From assembly GCF_014635585.1 (NCBI RefSeq), contig NZ_BMDC01000003.1, positions 124,001 through 188,000 of the forward strand: a stretch of DNA of 64,000 nucleotides, read 5' to 3'. Origin of the DNA: Rothia aerolata. Lineage in GTDB: Bacteria > Actinomycetota > Actinomycetes > Actinomycetales > Micrococcaceae. Each line of letters begins with the position of its first letter. The stretch's first letter is position 1. The notes under the pieces were generated by a model that had not been told where the DNA came from, did no database searches, and saw only the letters and a program-made list of their open reading frames with translations. Both the position numbers and the translations under genes were made by a program. Positions 8,495-17,016 of the stretch are shown here, piece by piece.

Positions 8495-10693
8495 ATGAGC
8501 GACCTAATGGTACTAAAAGCACAACAATTCATCAATTCCACCTATAACAAGGGCGCTACGCTCGGAATCGCAGCTGTACCAGAAAACGGAAACACCAGCT
8601 GGACCGTCATGTACGCTCTCACGAGAGCACTACAACACGAACTAGGAATCACAAATTTATCCGACGGCTTCGGCCCAACGACCCTTTCTACTTTGCAAAC
8701 AAAGTTTCCCGTTATCAATGCAAGTACAAAAACCCCCGAAAATATCCTCAAAATTATCCAATCAGGTCTTTACTGCAAAGGTTACGACGGAGGAAAAATC
8801 GACGGGACGTATAATCCCACCGTCCAAGCTTCAGTGACTCAATTAAAGAAGGACATGGGTGTCTCCAGCGCTCTGCCAGGATCAGGAATAGAGCCTAAAG
8901 TATTTAAAGGGTTACTTAACATGGACCCTTATGTCTTAATCTCCGGAGGAAATCCTTCCATCCGTCAAATTCAACAGTGGTTGAATGGACGATATGTTAA
9001 AAGAAGAGATTTTCAAATCATTCCGGCAGAAGGCTATCACTCCCGAACCGTAGCGCAATGCATGCTGTTCGCCATTCAATATGAGGCTGGAATGGCTGAT
9101 GGGGTAGCGAATGGAGTCTTTGGCCCTGGTACCCAGAGTTCTCTGAAAAATCACGTACTTCAAGTGGGCAGCACTGGTATCTGGGCTCAGCTGTTCACAG
9201 CAGCGATGATTCTCAATAAAAGAAGTGTAGCGTTTGGATCTTTTACAGCAGAGGTCTCAACAGCTGTTACTGCGTTCCAGACATTCGCTAAGCTTCCAGC
9301 AACAGGGAAGGCTGATTTTGCCACATGGAGCTCTTTGCTTGTTTCCTATGGAGATCAGAGCAGAGCAGGTTCTGCTTGTGATGGCGTTACTAAAATTACT
9401 GATGCCAGAGCTAAAGCTTTATATGCGGCAGGGTATAGATATGTAGGGCGCTATCTCTATAATCCTTCTACAAAGAATCTCTTAGAAAAGCAGATACAAC
9501 CTGGGGAACTCGCTACGATTGCATCAAATGGTTTGAGATGTTTCCCCATCTATCAGACCTTTAATAACTCTGTAGACTATTTCACCCCTGCTCAGGGTGC
9601 TCAGGATGCTGAAGATGCAACTTTCTGGGCTAAGAAGTTTGGTTTCAAAGACGGAACGATAATCTACTTCTCGGTTGATTATGATGCTTTAGACGGTGAA
9701 GTCACCTCTAATGTTCTTCCGTATTTCCGAGCACTCAATAATGCGCTTCTTTCAAGTTCGGGTTACAAGGTGGGCATATATGGTGCCAGGAATGTCTGCC
9801 AACGAGTTTCCGATGAAGGGCTCTCTTCGACTAGCTTTGTGTGTGATATGTCAAGTGGATTCTCCGGTAACTTAGGGTACCCTTTACCCACTAACTGGGC
9901 TTTCGATCAGATTGATACAGTAAGTGTTGGAACTGGTGACTCTTTGATTGAGATTGATAAGAATATCTCTTCAGGTCGAGATATTGGGCAAAATACCTAT
10001 AACCAAACTTCTGTTTCATCAAAACTTGATGTTTTCTTTAACGAAAAACTATATAAAGATGCGCTACTAAAAGATTTACAAAAATATCTAGTATCCATTG
10101 GAGTGCCTGAAATTGGGGGCGATGGTTGGACAGACAGAGATTGGGCTACTTTAGGTGGAGTGACTACCACCATGGCCTTTAACCGCATCCTCTCAAAGGA
10201 TATTTTAATTACAAATCTAGCTCGAGAGCTGGGTATCAGAAAGGCCTTGATACAAGCCCCGGTTCTTTGGGAGTCACGTAAGTGGAATCCTACTGATATC
10301 GCAGCTGACGATGCAGTCATCGTGGGTGCCAAAAGTGAGTCGTCAACCGGATGGGGACAAATTTTTGCATCTTCAGCAATATCTGGGTGGAATTATTGTG
10401 TATCTAAGAAAATAATAAGCGGTAATTTGTTCGATCCAATAAAAGACTTAAGAACTGTTTGGTTTAAATTAAAAGATGATATTGATTTTAATATTAAATG
10501 TACTGCATATTTGCATTTTTGGGATGCGAACGATATTGGGGTTCCCAGACCTAGTCTCTCCATGAAGCCAGCGGATATTCAAGCGCTCATTGGACGCTAT
10601 AACGGAGTCGGACCTAAGGCCGAAGTGTACTCTAAAGAAGTAAAAGGCGTTTATGATGTTCTGGAAAATTATAATACTCTTTGCCGAGGCTAA
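8495..10693 (+). CDS. Multidomain cell-wall-related protein: peptidoglycan-binding-like region, DUF1906 barrel, lysozyme-like domain
   Basis: A 732-residue protein with CTGGAGG before the ATG. Residues 1-290 contain helical repeats resembling peptidoglycan-binding modules ('GFGPTTLSTLQTKFP', 'GKIDGTYNPTVQASVTQLK', 'GVFGPGTQSSL'). Residues 296-495 form a DUF1906 glycoside-hydrolase-like barrel: 'CDG' with Asp296, 'YVGRYLYN', 'IIYFSVDYDA' with Asp395, and 'GIYGARNVC'. Residues 540-725 look like a lysozyme/transglycosylase fold: candidate catalytic Glu593 in 'LWESRKWN', then 'SSTGWGQIF' (616-624) and 'ALIGRYNGVGP'. It may cleave or bind peptidoglycan. No signal peptide or Tat motif is seen, so export is unexplained. 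AT-rich composition and flanking IS ends suggest transfer. Confidence 0.78.
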   Translation: MSDLMVLKAQQFINSTYNKGATLGIAAVPENGNTSWTVMYALTRALQHELGITNLSDGFGPTTLSTLQTKFPVINASTKTPENILKIIQSGLYCKGYDGGKIDGTYNPTVQASVTQLKKDMGVSSALPGSGIEPKVFKGLLNMDPYVLISGGNPSIRQIQQWLNGRYVKRRDFQIIPAEGYHSRTVAQCMLFAIQYEAGMADGVANGVFGPGTQSSLKNHVLQVGSTGIWAQLFTAAMILNKRSVAFGSFTAEVSTAVTAFQTFAKLPATGKADFATWSSLLVSYGDQSRAGSACDGVTKITDARAKALYAAGYRYVGRYLYNPSTKNLLEKQIQPGELATIASNGLRCFPIYQTFNNSVDYFTPAQGAQDAEDATFWAKKFGFKDGTIIYFSVDYDALDGEVTSNVLPYFRALNNALLSSSGYKVGIYGARNVCQRVSDEGLSSTSFVCDMSSGFSGNLGYPLPTNWAFDQIDTVSVGTGDSLIEIDKNISSGRDIGQNTYNQTSVSSKLDVFFNEKLYKDALLKDLQKYLVSIGVPEIGGDGWTDRDWATLGGVTTTMAFNRILSKDILITNLARELGIRKALIQAPVLWESRKWNPTDIAADDAVIVGAKSESSTGWGQIFASSAISGWNYCVSKKIISGNLFDPIKDLRTVWFKLKDDIDFNIKCTAYLHFWDANDIGVPRPSLSMKPADIQALIGRYNGVGPKAEVYSKEVKGVYDVLENYNTLCRG

Positions 10694-10699
10694 TTCGCA

Positions 10700-11029
10700 A
10701 TGAAAATAAGATATGCTTTAGGTTGGGTATTAGGAAATATAGCTTCCAGCTTATTACTCATTATTCCATCTTTTATACTAGTCCAGTATTATATAGAATA
10801 TATTGGTCCTTTGAATAATTACTATGTGTCCGACAGGTTAGAGAATCCTGTTTTATATATTTTTGTATTCTTCTTACCCTCTCTCCTCTTGGCAGTAAGT
10901 GTTTTTTACATCGCCAATAGAAAAATTTATAAAATATATCGAAATTTATTCATAAAACTACTGGCTTATATAATTTTTCTAGCTCCCTCAATTTTTCTTA
11001 TTTGTAAAGGTGTTGCAAGTGTTTCTTAA
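10700..11029 (+). CDS. Small integral membrane protein, unknown function
   Basis: A 109-residue protein with three or so predicted membrane helices: about 10-32, 50-75 and 83-106. The last half is rich in Lys/Tyr between helices ('NRKIYKIYRNLFIK'). It begins 6 bp after the DUF1906 gene and overlaps the next gene by 20 bp, so the three are almost certainly co-transcribed and probably translationally coupled; no clear ribosome site is present. Composition is strongly AT-rich. I do not recognise a family. By position it could help export of, or give immunity to, the wall-active protein upstream, but that is only conjecture. Confidence 0.65.
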   Translation: MKIRYALGWVLGNIASSLLLIIPSFILVQYYIEYIGPLNNYYVSDRLENPVLYIFVFFLPSLLLAVSVFYIANRKIYKIYRNLFIKLLAYIIFLAPSIFLICKGVASVS

Positions 11030-11615
11030 ATATTTAGATCGTAGACAATTTATTGCGGGTTCATTGACTGTTGCAATATGCTCAGTTGTTTCTTCTCAAC
11101 CCCCTGCTCAGGCGAGCCAGTTAAATCAAGATAATTATGAATTTTCGCTCAATGGATGGCCCGTGCAAAATCCAGCTGATGAAGTTTCGACAATTGAAAA
11201 ATGTGATATTTCAGGGATCAGCTCCAGCTGTGAGATGAGAATCGGGGATGTGAACATCATTCTTTCGGATTTGGTGCGTCAGATGCATTACCGAGTGAAA
11301 GATATTAAACCCGGGGAAATTTCGGGATGGAAAGCTAAAACCGAAGAGGCGATTCAAACCCCTTACTCTAATTTATCATCCGGTACTGCGCTTCAAATCC
11401 GACCTTCTATGCCTATTGACTCCTATTTTGCATATGAAATTAAGATAATTCAAGAAGTACTCAAAGACTATGAAGGGATAGTTTCCTGGGGTGGAGATAT
11501 GACTAATAAAGATGAGTCTCTCTTTTATATAAATGCTTCACCTGAGGACCCTCTGTTTTTAGAAGTTGCTGAAAAAGTAAGGGTGAGAAACTTTGCAGAC
11601 GTGAGAATTAATTAA
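11010..11615 (+). CDS. Exported M15-peptidase-like protein lacking metal ligands
   Basis: A 201-residue protein starting at a GTG (11010; another at 11019). The N-terminus holds 'LDRRQFIAGS', a Tat-like twin-Arg motif, then a hydrophobic stretch ending 'AQAS'. The mature part has 'LNGWPV' and a fold signature like the D-Ala-D-Ala carboxypeptidase/M15 family: 'NLSSGTALQIRP' where active enzymes have SxHxxGxAxD, and 'WGGDMTNKDESLFYI' where enzymes have WGGD...DxxHF. The His, Asp and final His ligands are replaced by Leu, Gln and Leu, so zinc chemistry is unlikely. As I recall, actinobacteria have a broad non-catalytic family of this kind. It is the third gene of the IS-bounded cargo operon. Confidence 0.65.
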   Translation: MLQVFLKYLDRRQFIAGSLTVAICSVVSSQPPAQASQLNQDNYEFSLNGWPVQNPADEVSTIEKCDISGISSSCEMRIGDVNIILSDLVRQMHYRVKDIKPGEISGWKAKTEEAIQTPYSNLSSGTALQIRPSMPIDSYFAYEIKIIQEVLKDYEGIVSWGGDMTNKDESLFYINASPEDPLFLEVAEKVRVRNFADVRIN

Positions 11616-11731
11616 TTCCCAACTCAGAGGCTTATTCCTAAGGGGTGCCCCCAACTAAACATCGGCCCCACCAGTGGCACAATGAGAGTTAAATCTTCGA
11701 CTAAATAAACTCAGCCAACCAGAGAAGACCA

Positions 11732-12031
11732 TTGCCACACCAGCGTACAACCGGCCTCATCCACCAGCAATTCACCATGTTGCTCACAGCCCTCACCCAC
11801 CACATCACCTGGGGCAAGCCAGGCGGCAGCCCAACAGCACTCACCCTGCCTCAAGCTCAGAAAGCGACTCTGCTCTATCATCGGAATAACATAACCGAAG
11901 AGCTCCTTGCGGAACTGTTCAACACCTCCCCGCCGACCATCTCTCGGACCATCAACACTCTTGAATAAGCTTTGAAGAAAACCCTCTCTCCGATGGTCAA
12001 TTCTTTGCAGGAGGAATTGGGGCCAGCTATA
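11732..12031 (+). pseudogene. IS5-family transposase fragment with in-frame stop
   Basis: From the TTG at 11732 the frame encodes a protein matching the first 78 residues of the intact transposase at 7491 ('QRTTGL', 'ITEELLAELFNTSPPTISR', 'INTLE'). It then stops at TAA (11966-11968). The same frame continues past the stop with 'ALKKTL' and ends at 12031. Everything from the DDE region on is missing, so it cannot transpose on its own. Confidence 0.85.
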
Positions 12032-12096
12032 TGATTACGGGCGAAATTCCTCTACCTGTTTAAATTATTAGTCATTCATTATATAAAGGTTTAGTG

Positions 12097-12331
12097 ATGT
12101 TAAATCCTTTCAAATATGTAAATCTTCCATTTTTTCCTTAGTTGGCTAGGGTTTATGGGATTATCTTTTCTTTTGCTTCCTAGAGTCCCTGTGGGAAGTA
12201 CTGGGTACTATGTGGGGCTATGCGGAGTAATTATCTGCTTCTTATTTTTTATATGGCAGTGCGTACGTGGATTCATGAAGTTGGCAAAAGATGCTACAAG
12301 AGGCGCACAGAAACCAGGAGGGAAAGATTAG
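12097..12331 (+). pseudogene. Small two-helix membrane protein gene, apparently frameshifted
   Basis: An ATG at 12097 with AAAGG 7 nt upstream opens a frame reading MLNPFKYVNLPFF before a stop. The adjacent frame continues smoothly through 'LSWLGFMG' to an end at 12331, with hydrophobic segments 'GLSFLLLP' and 'VIICFLFFIW' and a basic tail. The switch falls in a run of six T (about 12130-12135). Either a one-base slip broke an 80-residue membrane protein or the run is a frameshift site. A stand-alone 58-residue frame starts at 12155. It was found by reading, and no family is recognised. Confidence 0.35.
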
Positions 12332-12577
12332 AAGCATATCTCTAGAAGGAATCTTCTTGATTATTGAGGAGATACCTTCGGGGTGTTAGGAGGACAGCTA
12401 AAAGATGGTGATATGGATAGGATGATTTCCGCTATAGGGAATTAGATCATATAAAATAAATTTTAATAAATCGTCTAGCAAAAAAGAAAAACATCAGAAA
12501 TACTGTTAAATATATTATATTTAACGCATTTGTTATTATAATATTTCAATATATATCTTTTAGATAATATTTAGTTA

Positions 12578-12618
12578 AGCGAGCATCATGTAATTCAATG
12601 ATGCTCGCTTTTATTTTT
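12578..12618 (+). terminator. Rho-independent terminator
   Basis: Perfect 12 bp stem: AGCGAGCATCAT at 12578-12589 and its complement at 12598-12609, with an 8 nt loop, followed by TTTTATTTTT. It would end transcription coming through the small broken gene inside the IS remnant. Confidence 0.85.
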
Positions 12619-12714
12619 CTAAGCGGTTTATTTGAGTGTAAAAAGACCTGTCTGACACGGCTGTTTCCTAATGGATGATGGGTTGGTGGGTTTTGCCCCT
12701 TATGAATAAGCCTC

Positions 12715-13781
12715 ACCGTCATCGTGAAAGAAGCGTACATTCCTCTCTGATCTCTGTGAAGGTCTTTGGCGAGCTGGAATTCTGGTTCGCACTGATCAAG
12801 GTTGCCGCTCTGGTGATCTTCCTGATTCTGGGCATTTACTTCGTAATTTTTGGAACCCCCACTCACTCCGAAACCGGCCTGCACCTGATTACCGATAACG
12901 GCGGCTTCTTCCCGAACGGCATTATGCCCGCCCTGGTGATTATGCAGGGTGTTGTTTTTGCCTACGCCTCCATTGAGCTGGTGGGCACCACTTCGGGCGA
13001 AACACGCGATGCTCGCAAGGTGATTCCTAAGGCAATCAACACCGTGATCTGGCGTGTTGCCATCTTCTACGTTGGCTCGGTAGTTCTGCTGACCCTATTG
13101 CTGCCCCACACCGCCTACTCGGCAGACGAGTCGCCCTTCGTGACCTTCTTCTCCAGCATTGGCGTGGATTTTGCCGGCCCCATTATGGAACTGGTGGTTA
13201 TCACCGCGGCACTGTCTTCTTTGAATGCTGGCCTCTACTCCACCGGCTGTATTCTGCACTCCATGGCGGCTGCTGGCTCAGCCCCCAAATTCGCCCTGAA
13301 AATGTCAAAGAGCGGTGTTCCCTTCGGCGGCATTTTGCTCACTGCGGGCGTGGCTTTTCTGGGCGTTCTGCTGAACATGGTGGTTCCCGCTCAGGCCTTT
13401 GAGATTGTGCTGAACCTGGCTTCACTGGGTATTATCTCGGCGTGGGGTGCCATTGCAATCTGCCACCTAAAGTTCGTTTCGCTGGCTAAAAAGGGCGTAT
13501 ACGCTCGCCCCGCCTACCGCATGCCCGGTTACCCGGTCACCGACTGGATTGTGCTGGTATTCCTGGCAGGTGTGCTGGTACTCATCGGTCTAGATTATCC
13601 CGTGGGCACCTACACCCTGGGTTCGCTCATCATCGTGATTCCTCTGATGATTATCGGTTGGTTCGCCTGCCGCGATAATGTTCGCCGCATTGCTGCCGAG
13701 CGCGAAGGCTACACTGGTATTGCTCCGGTGGTAGCTAGCCGCCGCGATGCCGAGTACCTGAAGAACCGCAAGTCCCGTTAA
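12715..13781 (+). pseudogene. ansP: L-asparagine/D-serine-type amino-acid permease, N-terminus lost
   Basis: From about 12755 the sequence encodes the last 340 residues of an APC-superfamily permease of the AnsP/CycA group ('LISVKVFGELEFWFALIKV', 'ELVGTTSGET', 'SSLNAGLYSTGCILHSMA', 'RPAYRMPGYP'). Family members are about 480 residues and have about 150 residues with four or five helices before this point; those are absent. The frame upstream runs directly into the IS right terminus (ends 12714), and no N-terminal piece was found elsewhere in the window. The locus was cut by the mobile segment and the 5' part deleted. The open frame from 12675 uses a start inside the IS and is unlikely to make a working transporter. 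Confidence 0.85.
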
Positions 13782-13799
13782 CCTCAGTTAGGTAGGTAA

Positions 13800-13862
13800 G
13801 GACGGCGCCACCCACCCCTCGCGATTCCCTCACCGGGCGCTGGGAGCGAGCGAGCGCCGTCC
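13800..13862. terminator. Hairpin between permease remnant and ilvD
   Basis: GGACGGCGC at 13800-13808 pairs with GCGCCGTCC at 13854-13862 around a 45 nt middle that can fold further. A short pyrimidine run (TTGCCCTTT) follows. It is probably the terminator of the former permease gene. A related hairpin lies at 54862-54912. Confidence 0.5.
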
Positions 13863-13963
13863 TTGCCCTTTCACATAGTGATACGCCGTAATACTCTCTG
13901 GAAGCCCCTGCGCAGGCAGGCGTAGACTAAACCCCAAGCATCACAGTAGAAGGAAGAAGTATT

Positions 13964-15811
13964 ATGCCTGAGTTACGTTCACGCACTTCAACCCACGGTC
14001 GCAACATGGCGGGCGCTCGCGCGCTGTGGCGGGCAACCGGCATGGGAGACGGAGACTTTGGCAAGCCGATTATTGCCATCGCTAACTCCTTTACCCAGTT
14101 CGTGCCCGGCCACGTGCACCTGAAAGATATGGGCTCTCTGGTGGCCAGCGCGATTGAAGAAGCCGGCGGTGTTGCCAAGGAGTTCAACACCATCGCCGTG
14201 GACGACGGTATCGCCATGGGCCATGACGGCATGCTTTACTCCCTGCCCTCCCGCGATTTGATTGCTGACTCGGTGGAGTATATGGTCAATGCCCACCGCG
14301 CCGATGCCCTGGTCTGTATCTCTAACTGTGACAAGATCACCCCCGGCATGCTGCTGGCGGCAATGCGTCTGAACATTCCCACCATCTTTGTTTCCGGCGG
14401 CCCGATGGAGTCGGGCGAGGGTATCGAGGGCGTGGTGGAGCACCGCCTTGACCTGGTGGATGCCATGGTCATGGCCGTTGACGAGTCTGTTTCTGACTCT
14501 GACCTGGCTCAGATTGAGAAGAACGCCTGCCCCACCTGTGGCTCCTGCGCCGGTATGTTCACCGCTAACTCCATGAACTGCCTCAACGAGGCAATCGGTC
14601 TTGCCCTGCCCGGTAACGGCACCACCCTGGCAACCCAGATTGCCCGCAAGGATCTCTTCCTGCAGGCGGGTAAGAAGATTGTTGATCTCGCTAAGCGCTA
14701 CTATGAGGGCGACGACGACTCGGTTCTTCCCCGTTCTATTGCCACCAAGGCTGCTTTTGAGAACGCTATGGCCCTGGACGTCGCTATGGGCGGCTCCACC
14801 AACACCGTGCTGCACATTCTGGCTATTGCCAATGAGGCTGAGGTGGACTTCACCCTTGACGACATCGACGCTATCTCCCGCCGGGTTCCCTGCCTGGCCA
14901 AGGTGGCGCCCAACTCCACCAAGTACCACATTGAGCACGTGCACCGGGCCGGCGGTATTCCCGCCCTGCTCGGGGAGCTCGACCGCGCCGGTCTGCTGAA
15001 CCGCGACGTCCACTCTGTTCACGCCGACTCCCTCGAAGAGTGGCTGGGCGCCTGGGACATTCGCTCGGAGTCGCCCTCGCCCGAGGCCGAAGAGCTCTTC
15101 AAGGCAGCCCCCGGTGGTGTGCGCACCACCCAGGCTTTCTCCACCGCCAACAAGTACGAGTCGCTGGAGAAGGACGCCGAGAACGGCTGCATCCGCTCGG
15201 TGGAGCACGCCTATACCAAGGATGGCGGTCTGGCGGTTCTGCGCGGAAATATCGCTGAAGACGGGGCTGTTATTAAGTCCGCTGGCATTGATGAAGAACT
15301 TTTCCACTTTGTGGGTAAAGCCTTTGTGGTGGAGTCCCAGGACGAAGCGGTCTTTGAGATTCTTTCAAAGAACGTGAAGGAGGGGGACATCGTGGTGATC
15401 CAGTACGAGGGCCCCAAGGGTGGCCCCGGTATGCAGGAGATGCTCTACCCGACCTCCTACCTGAAGGGCTTGGGCCTGGGTAAGACCTGCGCTCTGGTGA
15501 CTGACGGCCGCTTCTCTGGCGGTACCTCAGGTATCTCCATTGGCCACGTTTCCCCTGAGGCTGCCGCCGGTGGAGCCATTGGTCTGGTGCAGACCGGCGA
15601 TGAGATTGAGATTGACGTTCACAACCGCATTCTGCGCGTGAACATCTCTGATAAGGAGCTTGAGGCTCGCCGGGCTGCTAAGGGCCCCGCCCCCTGGAAG
15701 CCCACCAAGCCGCGGGAGCGCCAGGTATCTAAGGCTCTGAAGGCATACGCCATGATGGCATCCTCTGCCGATAAGGGCGGCGTGCGAGTGCTGCCGGAGG
15801 AGTACCGTTAA
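13964..15811 (+). CDS. ilvD: Dihydroxy-acid dehydratase
   Basis: A 615-residue enzyme that dehydrates 2,3-dihydroxy-isovalerate and 2,3-dihydroxy-3-methylvalerate in valine, leucine and isoleucine synthesis. The family signature '[18 protein letters not shown]' and the second Cys motif '[18 protein letters not shown]' (Fe-S ligands) are present, as is the C-terminal 'GRFSGGTSG'. Length fits the long bacterial type. An AGAAGGAAG ribosome site precedes the ATG. No other ilv genes are adjacent, so it is a single-gene unit, ended by a family A palindrome at 15823. Confidence 0.97.
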   Translation: MPELRSRTSTHGRNMAGARALWRATGMGDGDFGKPIIAIANSFTQFVPGHVHLKDMGSLVASAIEEAGGVAKEFNTIAVDDGIAMGHDGMLYSLPSRDLIADSVEYMVNAHRADALVCISNCDKITPGMLLAAMRLNIPTIFVSGGPMESGEGIEGVVEHRLDLVDAMVMAVDESVSDSDLAQIEKNACPTCGSCAGMFTANSMNCLNEAIGLALPGNGTTLATQIARKDLFLQAGKKIVDLAKRYYEGDDDSVLPRSIATKAAFENAMALDVAMGGSTNTVLHILAIANEAEVDFTLDDIDAISRRVPCLAKVAPNSTKYHIEHVHRAGGIPALLGELDRAGLLNRDVHSVHADSLEEWLGAWDIRSESPSPEAEELFKAAPGGVRTTQAFSTANKYESLEKDAENGCIRSVEHAYTKDGGLAVLRGNIAEDGAVIKSAGIDEELFHFVGKAFVVESQDEAVFEILSKNVKEGDIVVIQYEGPKGGPGMQEMLYPTSYLKGLGLGKTCALVTDGRFSGGTSGISIGHVSPEAAAGGAIGLVQTGDEIEIDVHNRILRVNISDKELEARRAAKGPAPWKPTKPRERQVSKALKAYAMMASSADKGGVRVLPEEYR

Positions 15812-15822
15812 TTTTCTCTCTC

Positions 15823-15883
15823 GCCGAGCGGTGGATTTTAGGCTTAAAATCGGCGAATTTAAGTCTAAAACCCACCGTTCGCC
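15823..15883. repeat. Palindromic repeat family A, copy 2
   Basis: Same arms as the copy at 660-721 with a few mismatches (TTTAAGTCTAAAACCCAC on one side). It supplies the last codons and the TAG stop of the minus-strand gene ending at 15865, and lies 11 bp after the ilvD stop. Confidence 0.85.
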
Positions 15884-16614
15884 TTTGTAGCAAGGCCAAA
15901 GAGTTTCATCACCAGCAGGTGTACCTGGGCCTGAGTCAGCACGTAGAGGGGCCAGGGAAGAGCCGGCTCAAAATCGTGGATGCTAATAAAGACCTGGTCT
16001 TGGCGCAGAATCTTGCGGAAGGTTAGCCGTGCCCTGCTTCCTTTACGCGCCCGGGCAAGCTTTCCACCGACTATGCGATAGATAAAATAATCCTCGCGAC
16101 TCTGCTCTGAGTCGTGTTCGAGCTTTAGCAAAGGCTCTTTGAGAAAACGCAGACCGATTTCAGCTGTCTCGGAATCGGTGCGGATTTTAACCAGCCTCAG
16201 ACCGGTGCGAGCCAGCCAGTGCAGGTAGTAGTCTGCGGTGGCCTCGGGGCTCCAGTGGGAGGGCACCGTGATTCGCTGAATCGAGCGAACGCCCCTGCGG
16301 GGTGTGTGGACGCCGCTCTGCTTGGGTGGCGCTGCTGGCTCGGCTTCACGCGTGGTAAGGGGAATTCCTTGAGCAGCCAGAATTTCTTTACACTCTTGGT
16401 TTTCAGGGCTGTCTTGAGCTACATAGATAATCTCTCGCGCACCCTGGTTTTTGGCTGCGCGGGCGAAATTATCTGCAATGAGGGCTAGCATATCGGCTCG
16501 CCGGGCCTGGGTGAGCTTTGCCTGCGAGAGGTGCTCGGGAACCTGGAACACCGCCCGGTCAACGCCGTGCAGGCTTCGCTCAAGATCCTCAGGGTCAAAT
16601 AGGTCAGCTTTCAT
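15865..16614 (-). CDS. NAD-binding/DUF2867 protein, N-terminally truncated
   Basis: A 249-residue frame. The C-terminal 140 residues match DUF2867 ('VRSIQRITVP', 'YYLHWLARTGLRLV', 'YRIVGGKLARARKGSRARLTFR', 'FEPALPWPLYVLTQAQVH'). The N-terminal part ('DLFDPEDLERSLHGVDRAVFQ') matches the middle of the usual NmrA-like Rossmann domain, but the first 60 or so residues with the GxxGxxG nucleotide loop are missing. A family A palindrome sits directly upstream at 16624-16684, and another encodes its C-terminus. It is probably a decaying gene; if expressed it should not bind NAD(P) normally. Confidence 0.65.
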   Translation of the reverse strand: MKADLFDPEDLERSLHGVDRAVFQVPEHLSQAKLTQARRADMLALIADNFARAAKNQGAREIIYVAQDSPENQECKEILAAQGIPLTTREAEPAAPPKQSGVHTPRRGVRSIQRITVPSHWSPEATADYYLHWLARTGLRLVKIRTDSETAEIGLRFLKEPLLKLEHDSEQSREDYFIYRIVGGKLARARKGSRARLTFRKILRQDQVFISIHDFEPALPWPLYVLTQAQVHLLVMKLFGLATKANGGF

Positions 16615-16623
16615 GAATTCCTT

Positions 16624-16684
16624 GCCGAACGGTGGATTTTAGGCTTAATTCATAAGAATTTAAGCCTAAAATCCACCGTTCGGC
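16624..16684. repeat. Palindromic repeat family A, copy 3
   Basis: Arms as in copies 1 and 2, with the outer bases GCCGAACG/CGTTCGGC also paired. It separates the truncated DUF2867 gene from the three tandem monooxygenase-like genes. Confidence 0.85.
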
Positions 16685-16692
16685 AAAGTCTC

Positions 16693-16986
16693 CTAGTGCT
16701 CGTAGTCGTAAATGCGCACCTCGGGCTCGCCCGCCAGATACTCGGCCCATTCCTCGTTAGCTCGCACGTGGTGCTCTGCTGCCATGTGGGCGTCTAGGGC
16801 CTCCCGGGTCATCCAGCGCTCAAGAAAGGCATATTCGCCTTCGGGGCCGTCTACTCGCTTGCCAAAATCGTAGAAAACACAGCCTTCGTCGTGGGCTACG
16901 GTGTCTTGAACCAAACGCTGGGCGATGCTCTCCCAGGCCTGGGCATATTCGGGTTTGACGGGTATGACTGCGTAAACGCCAATCAT
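16693..16986 (-). CDS. ABM-domain (antibiotic biosynthesis monooxygenase-like) protein, third of three
   Basis: A 97-residue single ABM domain of the ferredoxin-like dimeric fold found in YgiN quinol monooxygenase and heme-degrading IsdG-like proteins. 'MIGVYAVIPVKPEYAQAWESIAQRLV' leads to 'EGCVFYDFGKR', 'YAFLERW' and 'LDAHMAAEHHVRA'. It is the last of three tandem homologous genes (30 bp gap), each with an AAGGAG-type ribosome site. The substrate is unknown. Family members act on quinones or small aromatic compounds without cofactor, or bind heme. Confidence 0.85.
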   Translation of the reverse strand: MIGVYAVIPVKPEYAQAWESIAQRLVQDTVAHDEGCVFYDFGKRVDGPEGEYAFLERWMTREALDAHMAAEHHVRANEEWAEYLAGEPEVRIYDYEH

Positions 16987-17016
16987 GGGGTCTCCTTTGA
17001 CCTTAAGAAATATGTA

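Larger units (their letters stand above)
11627..12714 (+). mobile_element. Decayed second IS5-type element with internal foreign segment
   Basis: The left terminus at 11627-11645 (GAGGCTTATTCCTAAGGGG, one mismatch to the intact IS) and the right terminus at 12696-12714 (identical to the intact IS) face each other. The left 400 bp is a diverged IS5 relative in inverted orientation to the first copy. The middle, about 12032-12670, is not IS-like: it holds a broken small gene, a terminator and AT-rich sequence. The element is therefore a remnant or a hybrid of two copies. Confidence 0.7.

Noticed and set aside
12332-12480. Short frame 'VLGGQLKDGDMDRMISAIGN' in the IS remnant
   Set aside because: It looks like a protein tail but has a stop just upstream, no start or ribosome site, and no recognisable relative.
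7482-12714. Functional composite transposon
   Set aside because: The outer elements are different, diverged IS relatives and the right-hand transposase is broken, so joint transposition is unlikely now.
12675-12714. Start codon of the permease inside the IS right end
   Set aside because: The first codons are IS sequence and the missing helices are essential; treated as a pseudogene.
14000-15307. 439-codon minus-strand frame opposite ilvD, and other long antisense frames opposite treC, hutI, lysX, glgC-like and acs
   Set aside because: They are shadows of GC-rich codon bias: each lies wholly within a well-supported gene on the other strand and shows no recognisable domain.
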